Of a DNA stretch of 64,000 nt, positions 1 through 9,443 are shown in pieces. Within the stretch, counting starts at the first letter, position 1. Each line of letters opens with the position of its first letter. The notes under the pieces were generated by a model. That model was not told the DNA's origin. It ran no database searches and saw nothing but the letters and a program-made list of their open reading frames with translations. This stretch comes from Psychrobacter sp. (GTDB lineage: Bacteria; Pseudomonadota; Gammaproteobacteria; Pseudomonadales; Moraxellaceae). The DNA lies in assembly GCA_018260445.1 (NCBI GenBank), contig JAGLBE010000009.1, forward strand, positions 25,175-89,174, read 5' to 3'. The position numbers were made by a program, and so were the translations under genes.

Positions 1-63
1 GGGTTAACTTGTTTTAATAGTAGATATTGATACCGCCACCTAGACCTATTGAGGGACCACCGT

Positions 64-477
64 ATGACATTACCATATATCCGCATCATCACCACTTTGG
101 GGCTGACTATTGCCATGATAACCCCAAGTTTTGCTGCTATCGAAATTGATGAAGGTGACTTTGGTCCCTCTTATGATACGATGCTGGTCGATACCATTGC
201 TGGCAAACCCCTGCAATTGATAGCGGCTGTTGCTGGTACCGCCGCTTATATCGTCAGTTTGCCGTTTTCTATGGCAGGTGATAACGCGGCTGAAGCGCAG
301 CAAAAATTGGTTGAGCAGCCTTGGCAGGCCTTAAACCGCTGCTTGGGCTGTACGGTAGCTGAAGACAACTTCTATAAATCTCGAGTGGTGAATAACAATC
401 AAGTGCGCATCGTCATAGACCAGCCCTCTGAAATCTTAATTAACACCGATGAAAACGTGGTGGTTATTCCACGCTAG
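64..477 (+). CDS. small exported protein of unknown function
   Basis: A 137-residue protein that I do not recognise. ATG 64 is preferred over an in-frame TTG at 49 because GAGGG (51-55) sits 8 bases before it. Residues 1-24 form a typical signal peptide (basic start, hydrophobic core, S-F-A before the mature Ala). A second hydrophobic stretch around residues 50-75 could be a membrane helix or a buried helix. A CLGC pair near residue 93 could form a disulfide or bind a cofactor. The tail ends in a short beta-rich Val/Ile segment. It is read toward a bidirectional terminator at 594-627 and has no operon partner in the window. A periplasmic or inner-membrane location is inferred only from the signal and the hydrophobic stretch. 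Confidence 0.7.
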   Translation: MTLPYIRIITTLGLTIAMITPSFAAIEIDEGDFGPSYDTMLVDTIAGKPLQLIAAVAGTAAYIVSLPFSMAGDNAAEAQQKLVEQPWQALNRCLGCTVAEDNFYKSRVVNNNQVRIVIDQPSEILINTDENVVVIPR

Positions 478-593
478 CTTATCAAGACTAGACTGTGTTG
501 TATTCAGCGTTACGCATTTTTATGACCCTATCGTCGCCGTCAAAACACCGCTAAAACTAAAAAACGCAGCTAGTATTAAACTCTAGCTAGCAT

Positions 594-627
594 AAAAAAG
601 GCCAATCAAAGTGATTGGCCTTTTTTA
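594..627. terminator. bidirectional rho-independent terminator
   Basis: A 9-bp perfect stem GGCCAATCA/TGATTGGCC (600-608 with 612-620) has a 3-base loop. It is flanked by A6 on the left and T6 on the right, so it can end both the gene at 64-477 (plus) and mscL (minus). Confidence 0.9.
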
Positions 628-656
628 TGAGTGACACCAGTATAAGGTAAATGAAG

Positions 657-1085
657 TTATTTACTCAGTTTGCTACTAATTTCGCGTAGCAATACAATTT
701 CTTCTGATATCCCTTCAACCACTTCTTCGACGGCATCTTTACGGCGCATCTTATTCATCGCTTTGACCATCAAGAAAATGATAAAGGCTAAGATAAGAAA
801 ATTAATCAGCACAGTGATAAAACTACCATAGGCCAATAGCGGCACCCCAGCTGCTTTTAAAGCATCATAAGTTCTTGGTACATTGGCCGGCGCATCACCC
901 AACATAAAAAACATATTTTTAAAATTAATCTCGCCGCCAAACAAAAAAGCAACGATTGGCATGATAATGTCTTCAACCAAAGAGGTGGTAATCGTACTAA
1001 AAGCAGCCCCAATAATCACACCAATGGCTAAATCTATGACGTTGCCTTTAAGCGCAAACTCTTTAAACTCTGATACCATACTCAT
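657..1085 (-). CDS. mscL: large-conductance mechanosensitive channel MscL
   Basis: MscL is a homopentameric inner-membrane channel that opens under membrane tension to release solutes during hypo-osmotic shock. The 142-residue product has the family layout: N-terminal amphipathic segment (SEFKEFALKGNVIDLAIGV), TM1 with the Gly/Ala-rich pore-lining face (IIGAAFSTITTSLVEDI), a periplasmic loop, TM2 near residues 80-105, and a cytoplasmic charged helix. ATG 1085 is chosen because AAGGAG (1095-1100) lies 9 bases upstream; an upstream TTG at 1106 lacks this signal. Length is close to the usual 136-145. It appears monocistronic, between two hairpin terminators. Confidence 0.97.
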   Translation of the reverse strand: MSMVSEFKEFALKGNVIDLAIGVIIGAAFSTITTSLVEDIIMPIVAFLFGGEINFKNMFFMLGDAPANVPRTYDALKAAGVPLLAYGSFITVLINFLILAFIIFLMVKAMNKMRRKDAVEEVVEGISEEIVLLREISSKLSK

Positions 1086-1273
1086 AACATTAATCTCCTT
1101 AAACAAGTTATTATTTTTACGGTTTATTAGGATACAACTTGACTCGCTAAACTCTTATTACAATCTACATAACAACGTTTGCTACACTTATAGTGACTAT
1201 CTCCTGGCGACAATCAGCCTTGTAGCAAATAATTTTGCCCTAAAAACTAATTTTTTGCCAGTACTCTCATCAC

Positions 1274-1310
1274 AAAAAAAGCTAATGCAGTATGCCTGCA
1301 TTAGCTTTTT
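1274..1310. terminator. terminator between typA and mscL
   Basis: A 12-bp perfect stem AAGCTAATGCAG/CTGCATTAGCTT (1279-1290 with 1296-1307) has a 5-base loop, with an A run on one side and T5 on the other. It lies just downstream of typA on the minus strand and separates it from mscL. Confidence 0.88.
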
Positions 1311-1395
1311 AAAACCAGTACTTAATTAGGTCATTTGTCTGAATAGTGCCATCTAAGGTATAAACGACTCGTTATCAAAATAAGCACCCTAAGAT

Positions 1396-3243
1396 TTATT
1401 TTTCTTTCTTACGACCATAGCGCTTACGTTCACTTTCAGTTAAATAACGCTTACGCAATCGAATAGACTTTGGCGTTACTTCTACCAATTCGTCATCTTC
1501 AATAAACTCGAGGGCTTGTTCTAGGGTAAATTTAACCGCCGGCGTTAGAGTTAATGCTTCATCTGTCCCACTAGCACGCACGTTGGTCAACTGTTTTGCC
1601 GTTGTTGGGTTCACCACCATGTCCTCGCTACGTGAGTTTAAGCCCACAATCATCCCTTCATAAACTTCAAGCTGCGGCTCAGCAAATAACTTGCCCCGCT
1701 TTTGTAAGTTAAATAGGGCATAACCCAAGCACACACCGTTCGCCATGGACACTAAAACACCATTGGTACGCCCGCCCACTTCACCAATTTTTTGTGGGCC
1801 ATAGTGTGAAAAGCTAGAGGTTAAAATGCCTGAGCCTGATGTTAAGGTTAAAAACTCTGAGCGAAAACCAATTAAGCCACGCGCTGGCATGGTCGCCTCG
1901 ATACGAATACGGCCTTTGCCGTCCACTTGCATATCGGTCATCTCGCCTTTACGTAGCCCAATCTGCTCCATAATAGACCCCTGATGCTGCTCTTCAACAT
2001 CAAAAATCACATTTTCATACGGCTCTTGTAGCTTGCCGTCCACTTCTTTAACAATAACTTCGGGACGAGATACACCCATCTCAAAACCTTCACGGCGCAT
2101 GTTTTCAATAAGTACCGACAGATGCAGCTCACCACGGCCAGATACTTTAAACTTTTCAGGAGAGTCCGTATCGGCCACGCGCAGCGCAACGTTATGAATC
2201 AATTCACGCTCTAGACGTTCACGCAAATTACGTGAGGTCACAAACTTACCTTCACGTCCTGCAAACGGAGAATTATTCACCTGAAAGGTCATAGATACCG
2301 TAGGTTCATCAACAGTCAACGGCGGCAGTGCTTCTACATTACTCGGGTCACAAATGGTATCCGAAATATGCAACGCATCAATACCGGTAATACAGACAAT
2401 ATCCCCCGCTTGCGCCTCTTCTACTTCTATGCGATCTAAGCCATGATAGCCCATAATCTTTAGAATACGGCCATTTCGAGTCTCGCCTTTTTGATCAATC
2501 ACTGTCACCGGCGTATTAACTTTAATGCGACCACGCTCAATTCTACCGATGCCGATAACACCAACAAAACTATTGTAATCTAAACTTGAGATTTGCATCC
2601 GAAACGGGGCATCAGGGTCCACTTGCGGCGCTTCTACCACATCAACGATGGTTTCAAATAAAGGCAGCATGTCATCTGCGAGTTGGTCTGCTTCTAGACC
2701 GGCAACCCCATTTAGGGCCGAGGCATAAACAATTGGAAAGTCTAGCTGCTCATCGGTTGCGCCTAAATTATCAAATAAATCAAAAATTTGATCCATCACC
2801 CAATCTGGGCGTGCACCCGGGCGATCCACTTTGTTAATGACTAAAATTGGTTTAAGACCTTGCTCAAACGCTTTTTGGGTCACGAATCGGGTTTGCGGCA
2901 TGGGGCCATCGACGGCATCCACCACCAACAGTACGCAATCCACCATCGACATCACCCGCTCAACTTCACCGCCAAAATCGGCGTGACCTGGCGTATCCAC
3001 GATATTAATGCGATATTCGATATCGCGGTCTGGATGTTTCCATCTTATGGCAGTGTTTTTTGCAAGAATCGTAATACCACGTTCTTGCTCAAGATCATTT
3101 GAATCCATCGCCCGTTCTGCAATATTAGCGCGCTCACCAAACGTACCTGATTGATGTAATAGCTTATCCACTAAGGTTGTTTTACCGTGATCGACGTGGG
3201 CAATGATGGCGATATTGCGTAAATTTTCAATTTCGTTAGACAT
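1396..3243 (-). CDS. typA: translational GTPase TypA/BipA
   Basis: A ribosome-binding GTPase of the EF-G/LepA superfamily, needed for 50S assembly and growth at low temperature or under stress in other gammaproteobacteria. The start is taken at ATG 3243 ([10 protein letters not shown]), giving 615 residues, matching the family (about 607-615); the open frame reaches further upstream but those residues are not conserved. Visible motifs are the G1 P-loop AHVDHGKT at 15-22, DTPGH (G3) and NKVD (G4), then the EF-Tu domain II, the EF-G domain V-like region, and the TypA-specific C-terminal domain rich in Arg/Lys. It ends at the terminator at 1274-1310 and appears to be a single-gene unit. A cold-active lifestyle would fit this gene, but it is widespread. 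Confidence 0.97.
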   Translation of the reverse strand: MSNEIENLRNIAIIAHVDHGKTTLVDKLLHQSGTFGERANIAERAMDSNDLEQERGITILAKNTAIRWKHPDRDIEYRINIVDTPGHADFGGEVERVMSMVDCVLLVVDAVDGPMPQTRFVTQKAFEQGLKPILVINKVDRPGARPDWVMDQIFDLFDNLGATDEQLDFPIVYASALNGVAGLEADQLADDMLPLFETIVDVVEAPQVDPDAPFRMQISSLDYNSFVGVIGIGRIERGRIKVNTPVTVIDQKGETRNGRILKIMGYHGLDRIEVEEAQAGDIVCITGIDALHISDTICDPSNVEALPPLTVDEPTVSMTFQVNNSPFAGREGKFVTSRNLRERLERELIHNVALRVADTDSPEKFKVSGRGELHLSVLIENMRREGFEMGVSRPEVIVKEVDGKLQEPYENVIFDVEEQHQGSIMEQIGLRKGEMTDMQVDGKGRIRIEATMPARGLIGFRSEFLTLTSGSGILTSSFSHYGPQKIGEVGGRTNGVLVSMANGVCLGYALFNLQKRGKLFAEPQLEVYEGMIVGLNSRSEDMVVNPTTAKQLTNVRASGTDEALTLTPAVKFTLEQALEFIEDDELVEVTPKSIRLRKRYLTESERKRYGRKKEK

Positions 3244-3470
3244 ATTAAAAGACTCAAAATTTTGTAATGATAGATAATTTATTTTACCGCCGTAGTATAG
3301 CATTATTGTATGACAGTTTAATACCACATTGCTATGCACAGCGAGGGCAATGCATAACAGCCAAAGTTATGCCTTTGAACCGCGTTAACCCTAATATAAG
3401 ACCAACCATTATAGATTCGCTATATACGACCGCAAGCAATCAGCCTGACAACAATCAAATGACATAGAAT

Positions 3471-3501
3471 AAAAAAAAGCTACCCAGTGGTAGCTTTTTT
3501 T
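3471..3501. terminator. terminator downstream of the OmpA-family gene
   Basis: The stem GCTACC/GGTAGC (3479-3484 with 3489-3494) has a 4-base loop. It is bordered by A8 on the left and T7 on the right. It lies 30 bases beyond the OmpA-family stop codon on the minus strand. Confidence 0.87.
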
Positions 3502-3530
3502 GCAAATGAGTAAACCAGTAACGCTAGCTA

Positions 3531-4841
3531 TTATTTAACAACCATATCTTTAGTACGCTCTACCGTCGTTGACTTATTACCGCTGATAACTGCATAAACG
3601 CGACGGTTCATGGCTTGACCTTCAGGGGTAGTGTTTGGTGCGATAGGACGAGTAAAGCCATAACCCACTGTGCTTAAACGGTTTGGTTCAACACCAAACT
3701 GATTGGTCAACATGCTCTTCACAGCAATAGCCCGCGCTTCTGACAAGCGTTGGTTATATTTAGCCGAGCTACGCTTAGTTTGTGACGCATGGCCTTCGAT
3801 TTGAGCCGTAGAGTTTGGATACTCACGCATTTTCTCAGCAACTTTAGCAATTTCTGAGTTGTACTGATCTTTAATCACCGATTTATCATTATCAAAGAAT
3901 ACGCGTAATTCCATTTGTAACACGTCATCTACTTTTAGGATTTCTGGGCAACCAGTTGCATCAACCACCACATTAGCAGGGGTGTTAGGGCACTGATCAG
4001 CGCTATCAAGTACGCCATCGCCATCGCTATCGCCATCCACTTGGGGCACAACAACAACAACGGGTGTTTCAGGCACAACCGGCTCAATCACTGGTATCTC
4101 AACAGGTTCTACAGGTGGGACAACAACAGCAGGCGCTAAATGACCACCCAGTACCACTTCCAGACCCGCTAGTGCCATACCTTCCCACCAGCCATAATCA
4201 AAGTTATAAACTGCACGACCTTCACCACGTAAGCTTAGGGCGTCATTAACACGGTACATAGCGCCAAGACCTAGGTTACCAATCGTATCTTTAGATTCGG
4301 CAACTTGAGTTCCGGCAGGAATCTGACCTGTAGCCTGACCTTTGATAGGGGAAGTTAACGTATAGCTCTCTTGATTTTCGACCTTAATTTTAGACTGACC
4401 AGCACCAATTAACACATAAGGACGTAGGGCACTTTCGCTATAACCAGTTACTTGATCCGTACCGATTAAGAAGTTACCGGTAATCATCTCTTGTTCAACA
4501 TCAAAGCGATTAGCAGGTGTGTTCGCTGATGCTTCTGAAGCTTTACCATCGGCATTAGTTACGCCGTATTCGATTTGGAACTGGGTAGATGGGGTTAACT
4601 CGATACCAATCGCAGCACCCGTATATAAGCTGTCATCTTTGGTAATGCCACCATTCGTAGGACCATTAGTTTCTAACTGTTTACCAACACGCAATAGATC
4701 GCGCTGCTTATCCGCTGTATCGCTGATAGACTCTGACCAGTGATAACCTAGCAACAAGGGACTGACAGTAACACCAGCATTGGCCATCATGGGTGCAGCA
4801 ACTGCGGCTACAATAGCCAGAGTAATTTTATTAAGTTTCAT
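3531..4841 (-). CDS. OmpA-family outer-membrane protein
   Basis: An abundant-type outer-membrane porin and cell-wall tether (436 residues). Layout: signal peptide 1-22 ending ANA; an N-terminal beta-barrel up to about residue 235; a Pro/Val/Glu-rich hinge about 236-270; a calcium-binding thrombospondin-3-like segment (DGDSDGDGVLDSADQCP); then an OmpA C-terminal peptidoglycan-binding domain from about residue 305. A strong GGAGG (4848-4852) precedes the ATG, and a hairpin follows the stop, so it is probably a highly expressed monocistron. Odd point: in the peptidoglycan motif the usual GHxD reads GHAS, so the Asp known to contact diaminopimelate in OmpA is Ser353; the partner Arg (LSEAR, Arg370) is present. 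Confidence 0.92.
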   Translation of the reverse strand: MKLNKITLAIVAAVAAPMMANAGVTVSPLLLGYHWSESISDTADKQRDLLRVGKQLETNGPTNGGITKDDSLYTGAAIGIELTPSTQFQIEYGVTNADGKASEASANTPANRFDVEQEMITGNFLIGTDQVTGYSESALRPYVLIGAGQSKIKVENQESYTLTSPIKGQATGQIPAGTQVAESKDTIGNLGLGAMYRVNDALSLRGEGRAVYNFDYGWWEGMALAGLEVVLGGHLAPAVVVPPVEPVEIPVIEPVVPETPVVVVVPQVDGDSDGDGVLDSADQCPNTPANVVVDATGCPEILKVDDVLQMELRVFFDNDKSVIKDQYNSEIAKVAEKMREYPNSTAQIEGHASQTKRSSAKYNQRLSEARAIAVKSMLTNQFGVEPNRLSTVGYGFTRPIAPNTTPEGQAMNRRVYAVISGNKSTTVERTKDMVVK

Positions 4842-4942
4842 GAACTTCCTCCAAGGGATGGTTTATGTATTATCAAAAATACATGCATAGTTTCTAATGT
4901 TAATGTCTCACCCTTAACTGCAATAATTCGGGACACCAACTG

Positions 4943-4970
4943 ATATTATCACAGAATAGGATATCGACAA
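4943..4970 (-). promoter_or_regulatory. possible sigma-70 promoter of the OmpA-family gene
   Basis: Read on the minus strand, TTGTCG (4965-4970) and TAATAT (4943-4948) are separated by 16 bases, about 100 bases before the start codon. The -35 match is partial, so this is a candidate only. Confidence 0.4.
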
Positions 4971-5981
4971 ATTGTGAGTTTTACAACTGTTTTTTAATGA
5001 TTATTATCCAAACCGAATCGCTTTATCAATGCACCCTAAGTTGCAGCACCGCATGAAATTAGGCAAATGTTAGATATTATGCCCATAAAACCTGCCATAT
5101 TGTAACCGTATTTGGTTTGTTTAGTATCACTTATTCAATTGCTAAGCGCCTAATAGCATACAAGATTGCAGACTATAGGCCTAGATTTTAATTGTGTAAA
5201 TTGGTTTACACTAGAGCACTTGGGCTAAAAACAAGCGTCAATCACTATATTACCGTTACCAATGATACTGCTGTTAAGACGCTTATCCTTATCAATCTTA
5301 GCACAGGCTTTAACTTATGCCACTAAACTCACTTTGCAACCAAGCAGTAAAACAACCAAGCAACAAAACATCTAACTAACAAAACACTTAAGCAAAAAAA
5401 CACCTAAGTCATAAGACACTTTGCTCGCTATTTAAAAAGCGTCAGATTTAAAAGCGTCAGAAGGTACCATCACTTTACCAATAACAGTACTCTAAGAATT
5501 CTAATACACCTAGATTATAAATTCTATGGATTCAACAATACCGTCACTAATTGTAACAAAATTTGACATTACTTGTGAACCATAAATAAATACGCTTAAT
5601 ATATCACTGGATAAAAATTAAAGTTTCTGATATGACTGTTACCGATATGACAGATATGACGGTTACTTAGTCGCACTATTCTTTTGCACTATATCGCATA
5701 GGTATAGCTATAGCCACACCCATAGTCATAGTCATAGTCATAGTCATAGTCATAGTCATAGTATAGCTAGCTAAATAGAATACCTACCTAAATAGAATGC
5801 TTTATCTATTTAGTCTATAGTTAACCCCATCGTTAGCTACTACATTTGTTAATGTCGGCTCTTTTTACCTATTTTATACCTATTTTATCTATCAAGACGA
5901 TGCTAAGGTTGAGCGGGTGTCTCGATTAACTAGCTTAGCGTTTTCCTAAACAGTGATTGCCTAAGGACATTGACAACCCGC
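4971..5981. other. long gene-free spacer with short repeats
   Basis: About 1 kb between the OmpA-family promoter region and the pseudopilin gene holds no convincing coding frame. It is A+T-rich and full of short slipped repeats: AAGCGTCAGA twice near 5436-5461, GATATGAC variants near 5630-5660, and a seven-copy CATAGT array at 5721-5762. No tRNA or known RNA was recognised. Confidence 0.6.
5721..5762. repeat. CATAGT hexamer tandem repeat, 7 copies
   Basis: Seven perfect copies of CATAGT run without interruption and are flanked by related ATAGCTATAG-type sequence. The array lies about 220 bases before the pseudopilin start, outside any gene. Confidence 0.95.
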
Positions 5982-6545
5982 ATGAATAATGGCTTATACA
6001 CTCCTCTCAATAGTCGGCAATCGGGCGTAACTTTAGTAGAAGTATTGATTGTGATGGTCATTATAGCAATCCTCGCTACTATTGCTATACCCTCTTTTAT
6101 CTCGATGCTAAAAAGATGGGAAGCCAATCAAATTTGCAACCTCATTATTAACGCTTATAGAATCGGCAAAACCAAAAGTTTTATTCATCACAATAACACC
6201 ACGGTTTGTCTAGCCGACAGCCATCTAGTTTGTCATAGAGACGCCCAAGCCTCTTTGCTTGTCTTCAATGACAAGGATGAAAATCGCCAATATAACCCTA
6301 CCCGAGATAGCCTAATTCAAAATAGCCCTTTACGCTTAAATTATGGCAAAGTGTACTTGCGCGCCGGTAATCAACGCCACTATATTAAATTTTCTGGTGA
6401 TACAGGACTGCCAAGAGGGCATTTTGCGCATATAAAATATTGTCCTGACGATAGAGAGGTTAGCAACATGTATTTGGTTTCTTTAAATGAGCTTGGGCAA
6501 CATCGTGTTAAGCCTTATAGTATGGTAGCAACAGATTGTCCCTAA
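5982..6545 (+). CDS. orphan FimT/GspH-like type IV pseudopilin
   Basis: A minor pilin-like protein of about 187 residues. Residues 14-40 contain the prepilin peptidase and N-methylation motif: a Gly-Val cleavage point, then TLVEVLIVMVIIAILATIAI, with Glu at +5 as in type IV pilins and type II secretion pseudopilins. The globular part has four or five cysteines (including IC, VC, VCH, YCP, DCP) that could form disulfides, and its size and C-terminal pattern fit the FimT/GspH group. A TTG at 5970 could also be the start; ATG 5982 is preferred although its AAGGA (5963-5967) is rather far away. No other minor pilin genes (fimU, pilV, pilW, pilX, pilE) lie beside it, so it stands alone. It converges on recO with 9 bases between the stops. 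Confidence 0.82.
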   Translation: MNNGLYTPLNSRQSGVTLVEVLIVMVIIAILATIAIPSFISMLKRWEANQICNLIINAYRIGKTKSFIHHNNTTVCLADSHLVCHRDAQASLLVFNDKDENRQYNPTRDSLIQNSPLRLNYGKVYLRAGNQRHYIKFSGDTGLPRGHFAHIKYCPDDREVSNMYLVSLNELGQHRVKPYSMVATDCP

Positions 6546-6554
6546 CGTGATAAT

Positions 6555-7274
6555 TTATTGATAGTGCATAAACTGTTGCCATAAGATACGGCTTTGCAGC
6601 GGTTGATAGTCAAAAAGATGGTCGATAAGCTGACGATGAATCAGCGACCAAGACGACAGCGTGGTGGGGTGGATGCCACGGCGCATGGCGATAATGTCTG
6701 ACCCTAGCAATCCCGTTTTGTCTATCTGCGCTTTTCGTTTAGCATGGCAAGCTGTCTGCTCATTCAAGGGTGGCTTGGGATACCAGCCTCTATTGGCGCC
6801 AAAGTGATAATAACGCTTGGGCTCAATAGGATTTTGGGTGTCATCTTGTTGCAAATCGATAGCATAACCAAGCTCAGTGAATAAAACCTGCTCATATAAA
6901 CGCAGTACCAGCTTTAACTCAGTTGCACTTAAGGAGAACTGCAAGGCGCCGATGGCCTGCGCATATTGCTGGTAGATGAGGGGCACGCTGTCTTCAAGGG
7001 GCAGAAGCTTAAGGGTTATCTCATTTAGATACAAGGCGGCGTATTGCTGTTGACCCTGTAGCCGGGGTACCGTATCGGCTATGGTGACTTGTTGCAATGT
7101 CTTTAAAGGCTTTTTGCCGGTTGCAAATAGGGTTAGCGGCACAAACTGGGGGATGCCTTTTGGCGCAATGCCATGCAAAACCCCCCACTCTTTAGTGAAT
7201 AAATAGTAAATACTGCGTTTTTCTTGAAAAGGGCGCTGATGCAAACTGTACGCCTGTAACGATTGATTACGCAT
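6555..7274 (-). CDS. recO: DNA repair protein RecO
   Basis: RecO works with RecF and RecR to load RecA onto SSB-coated single-stranded DNA in gap repair. The 239-residue protein has the N-terminal OB-fold part (QAYSLHQRPFQEKRSIYYLF, then KEWG and the GIAPKG loop) followed by the helical C-terminal domain. The zinc-binding cysteines found in some RecO proteins are not evident, as in E. coli RecO. It starts 5 bases after the era stop codon, which supports translational coupling at the end of the lepA-lepB-DUF4845-rnc-era-recO series; the same era-recO order is common in proteobacteria. Confidence 0.93.
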   Translation of the reverse strand: MRNQSLQAYSLHQRPFQEKRSIYYLFTKEWGVLHGIAPKGIPQFVPLTLFATGKKPLKTLQQVTIADTVPRLQGQQQYAALYLNEITLKLLPLEDSVPLIYQQYAQAIGALQFSLSATELKLVLRLYEQVLFTELGYAIDLQQDDTQNPIEPKRYYHFGANRGWYPKPPLNEQTACHAKRKAQIDKTGLLGSDIIAMRRGIHPTTLSSWSLIHRQLIDHLFDYQPLQSRILWQQFMHYQ

Positions 7275-7279
7275 CTGTG

Positions 7280-8395
7280 TTAATAGCCAAGACTACTCAA
7301 AGCACGAGCATCATCCGACCAGCCTTGCTTGACTTTGACCCACAAATTGAGCATGATTTTCCGCTCAAATAACGCTTCCATATCTTCACGTGCAGCGGTG
7401 CCTATCTGTTTGATGCGCACCCCTTTGTCGCCAATGATAATGGCTTTTTGACCATCACGCTCCACAAAAATGGTGGCATCTATAAACGTGACTGCTTTGC
7501 GTTGCCGGCCGGTCTTTTTATCCACATGTGCCGCCTCATCTTTAAACTCATCAATCTGCACCGTCAAATCGTATGGGACTTCTTCACCCACCTGCCGCAT
7601 GATTTTTTCACGAATAATCTCGCTGGCTAAAAAACGCTCACTACGATCAGTGATTTGCTCGGTATCATAAATCGGCGCACCTTCGGGCAAATGCGAGTAG
7701 ATAACCGCTTGCAGCGTCTCCAAATTTTGGTTTTTTAGGGCAGAAACCGGCACAATATCCGCAAAATCAAAACTCTCATGGTAGGTTTCAATTAACGGTA
7801 AAATACTGCCCTTGTCTTTAATCATATCAGACTTATTAATAACCAACACTACCGGGGTTTTGGTGGCGCCAATTTTTTCAAGAGTCAGTAAATCATCGTC
7901 GCGCCATTGTTCCCCCTCGACGACAAATAAGACCAAATCGACATCGACCAACGCTGAGGTGGCCGCCTTGTTCATGCGCTCATTGATTAAGCGCACCTCA
8001 TTACTATGGATGCCCGGGGTATCCACAAAGACGGCCTGCATATCGTGGGTGGACAGTATGCCATGAATACGATGGCGGGTGGTTTGTGGTTTACGCGAGG
8101 TGATGGAGAGTTTTTGGCCTAAAAGATGGTTCATTAAAGTGGATTTTCCCACATTGGGACGGCCCACGATAGCCACATAGCCAGCTCGATAGCCGCCATT
8201 CGTTGTTGTTGATTGATCTGGTGTCGCCTTAAAAAAGTCATCGACAACCACATCGCTGTCGTCAGAATCTTGGGTTTGAGTCGTGTTGTCCATTGAGCGT
8301 GTGTCAATATCAGCATCGATATTAGGGTTGATATCAGGGTTGAGATGAGCGTCTTGAGCGTCTTGAGCGTTTGGCATGGTGTTTTTCTTTGGCAT
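7280..8395 (-). CDS. era: ribosome assembly GTPase Era with acidic N-terminal extension
   Basis: Era binds the 3' end of 16S rRNA and helps 30S maturation. The conserved part starts near residue 68: P-loop GRPNVGKST at about 78-86, DTPGIH, NKSD, and a C-terminal KH domain with GDKGVRIKQIG. Unusual is the N-terminal tail of about 65 residues that precedes the position where E. coli Era begins; it is rich in Asp, Asn and Gln, with slipped repeats (QDAQDA, NPDINPNIDADID). No good ribosome-binding site is visible before the chosen ATG, so an internal start is possible (a Met lies at residue 35), but every in-frame candidate still leaves an acidic tail. recO follows closely; rnc lies 249 bases upstream. 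Confidence 0.94.
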   Translation of the reverse strand: MPKKNTMPNAQDAQDAHLNPDINPNIDADIDTRSMDNTTQTQDSDDSDVVVDDFFKATPDQSTTTNGGYRAGYVAIVGRPNVGKSTLMNHLLGQKLSITSRKPQTTRHRIHGILSTHDMQAVFVDTPGIHSNEVRLINERMNKAATSALVDVDLVLFVVEGEQWRDDDLLTLEKIGATKTPVVLVINKSDMIKDKGSILPLIETYHESFDFADIVPVSALKNQNLETLQAVIYSHLPEGAPIYDTEQITDRSERFLASEIIREKIMRQVGEEVPYDLTVQIDEFKDEAAHVDKKTGRQRKAVTFIDATIFVERDGQKAIIIGDKGVRIKQIGTAAREDMEALFERKIMLNLWVKVKQGWSDDARALSSLGY

Positions 8396-8644
8396 AGGGT
8401 ATTGTGTCCAGTCAATCTATTTTATCATTAGGCATATGTATCAGGTGAGGTAGGTGCACTGAGCACGAGGACAATATCAGCTGCTTGTCACAATCGATGC
8501 TAGCTTTTGAACATGATTAGATAACTATAGGCTCACTTTAGGCTCACTATAGTGTTATGCTGAGCTTATTAAACGGCCAACCAAACCTCATGCAACAACC
8601 ATATTATTGCTTGCGGCTCTGTAATGCTCTGTAGTGCTCTACAT

Positions 8645-9442
8645 CTATGAATCATAGGTTTGTGTGCGGTGCTTGAGTTTAATCATCCGCTCATTAACCA
8701 AGTTATTAAGCTGATTAATCATTTTTTCGGCTGTTTTCTGCTCGGCAATGCGGCGGCTTTCGCCAGATTCAATCACTGCAGTACTGTTTTCTACGTCGAC
8801 GCTGCAGCTCACCACAAAAATTTGGTTGGGTGCATTGCCGCGCGTTTCTAACAAGTCATAACTTGGCAAATCAAATTTATGCCCTTGTAGCCACTCTTGC
8901 AAGCGGCTTTTAGCGTCTTTAAGCACTCGCTGATCATTGACATTGGCAATCAGCTCGCTAAACCACTGTAATACGCAGGTTCTTACCATTTGTATATCTT
9001 GGCTGTCCAAATAAATGGCGCCAATTAACGCCTCAACGGTATCTGCTAAAATAGAGGCACGCTCACGTCCGCCACCTTTACGCTCCCCTGCCCCTAAAAT
9101 CAAAAAAGAGGACAGTTCGAGCTTTTGCGCCACTATCACCAGTGATTCTTGGCGAACGAGCGTGGCGCGCATTCTGGTTAGACGCCCCTCATCTTGCTTT
9201 GGATATTGATAATACAGGGCTTCCCCAATTATCATGCCCAATAAAGCGTCTCCTAAAAACTCTAAACGCTCGTAGTTGATTTGGCCATCAAAGGAGCGAT
9301 GGGTCAATGCCAATTTGGCTAAACTGGTATCTGTAAACCGATATCCAAGTTGTTGTTGCAGCGCCTCTAAACCTTGCTCAAAATTTGTATAACGCTGTTT
9401 GGGGGATGCAGCGAACTCTGTCGGTAATACACTGTTGTTCAT
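8645..9442 (-). CDS. rnc: ribonuclease III
   Basis: Double-strand RNA endonuclease that processes rRNA precursors and many mRNAs. The RNase III signature ERLEFLGDALLG lies at residues 58-69, holding the acidic metal-binding residues, and the second catalytic pair is in DTVEALIGAIYLD. A double-stranded RNA-binding domain fills the C-terminal third (DAKSRLQEWLQGHKFDLPSY onwards). ATG 9442 is preferred over an upstream ATG at 9502: it follows the stop of the DUF4845 gene by one base (TAATATG) and gives 265 residues, whereas the longer form would overlap the upstream gene by 59 bases. The neighbours lepB and era are the classical ones. Confidence 0.96.
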   Translation of the reverse strand: MNNSVLPTEFAASPKQRYTNFEQGLEALQQQLGYRFTDTSLAKLALTHRSFDGQINYERLEFLGDALLGMIIGEALYYQYPKQDEGRLTRMRATLVRQESLVIVAQKLELSSFLILGAGERKGGGRERASILADTVEALIGAIYLDSQDIQMVRTCVLQWFSELIANVNDQRVLKDAKSRLQEWLQGHKFDLPSYDLLETRGNAPNQIFVVSCSVDVENSTAVIESGESRRIAEQKTAEKMINQLNNLVNERMIKLKHRTQTYDS

Positions 9443-9443
9443 A

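Noticed and set aside
883..1329. 148-codon plus-strand frame
   Set aside because: Antisense to mscL and its terminator; no family features.
5721..5762. Possible CRISPR or operator array
   Set aside because: Six-base units without spacers; only a microsatellite.
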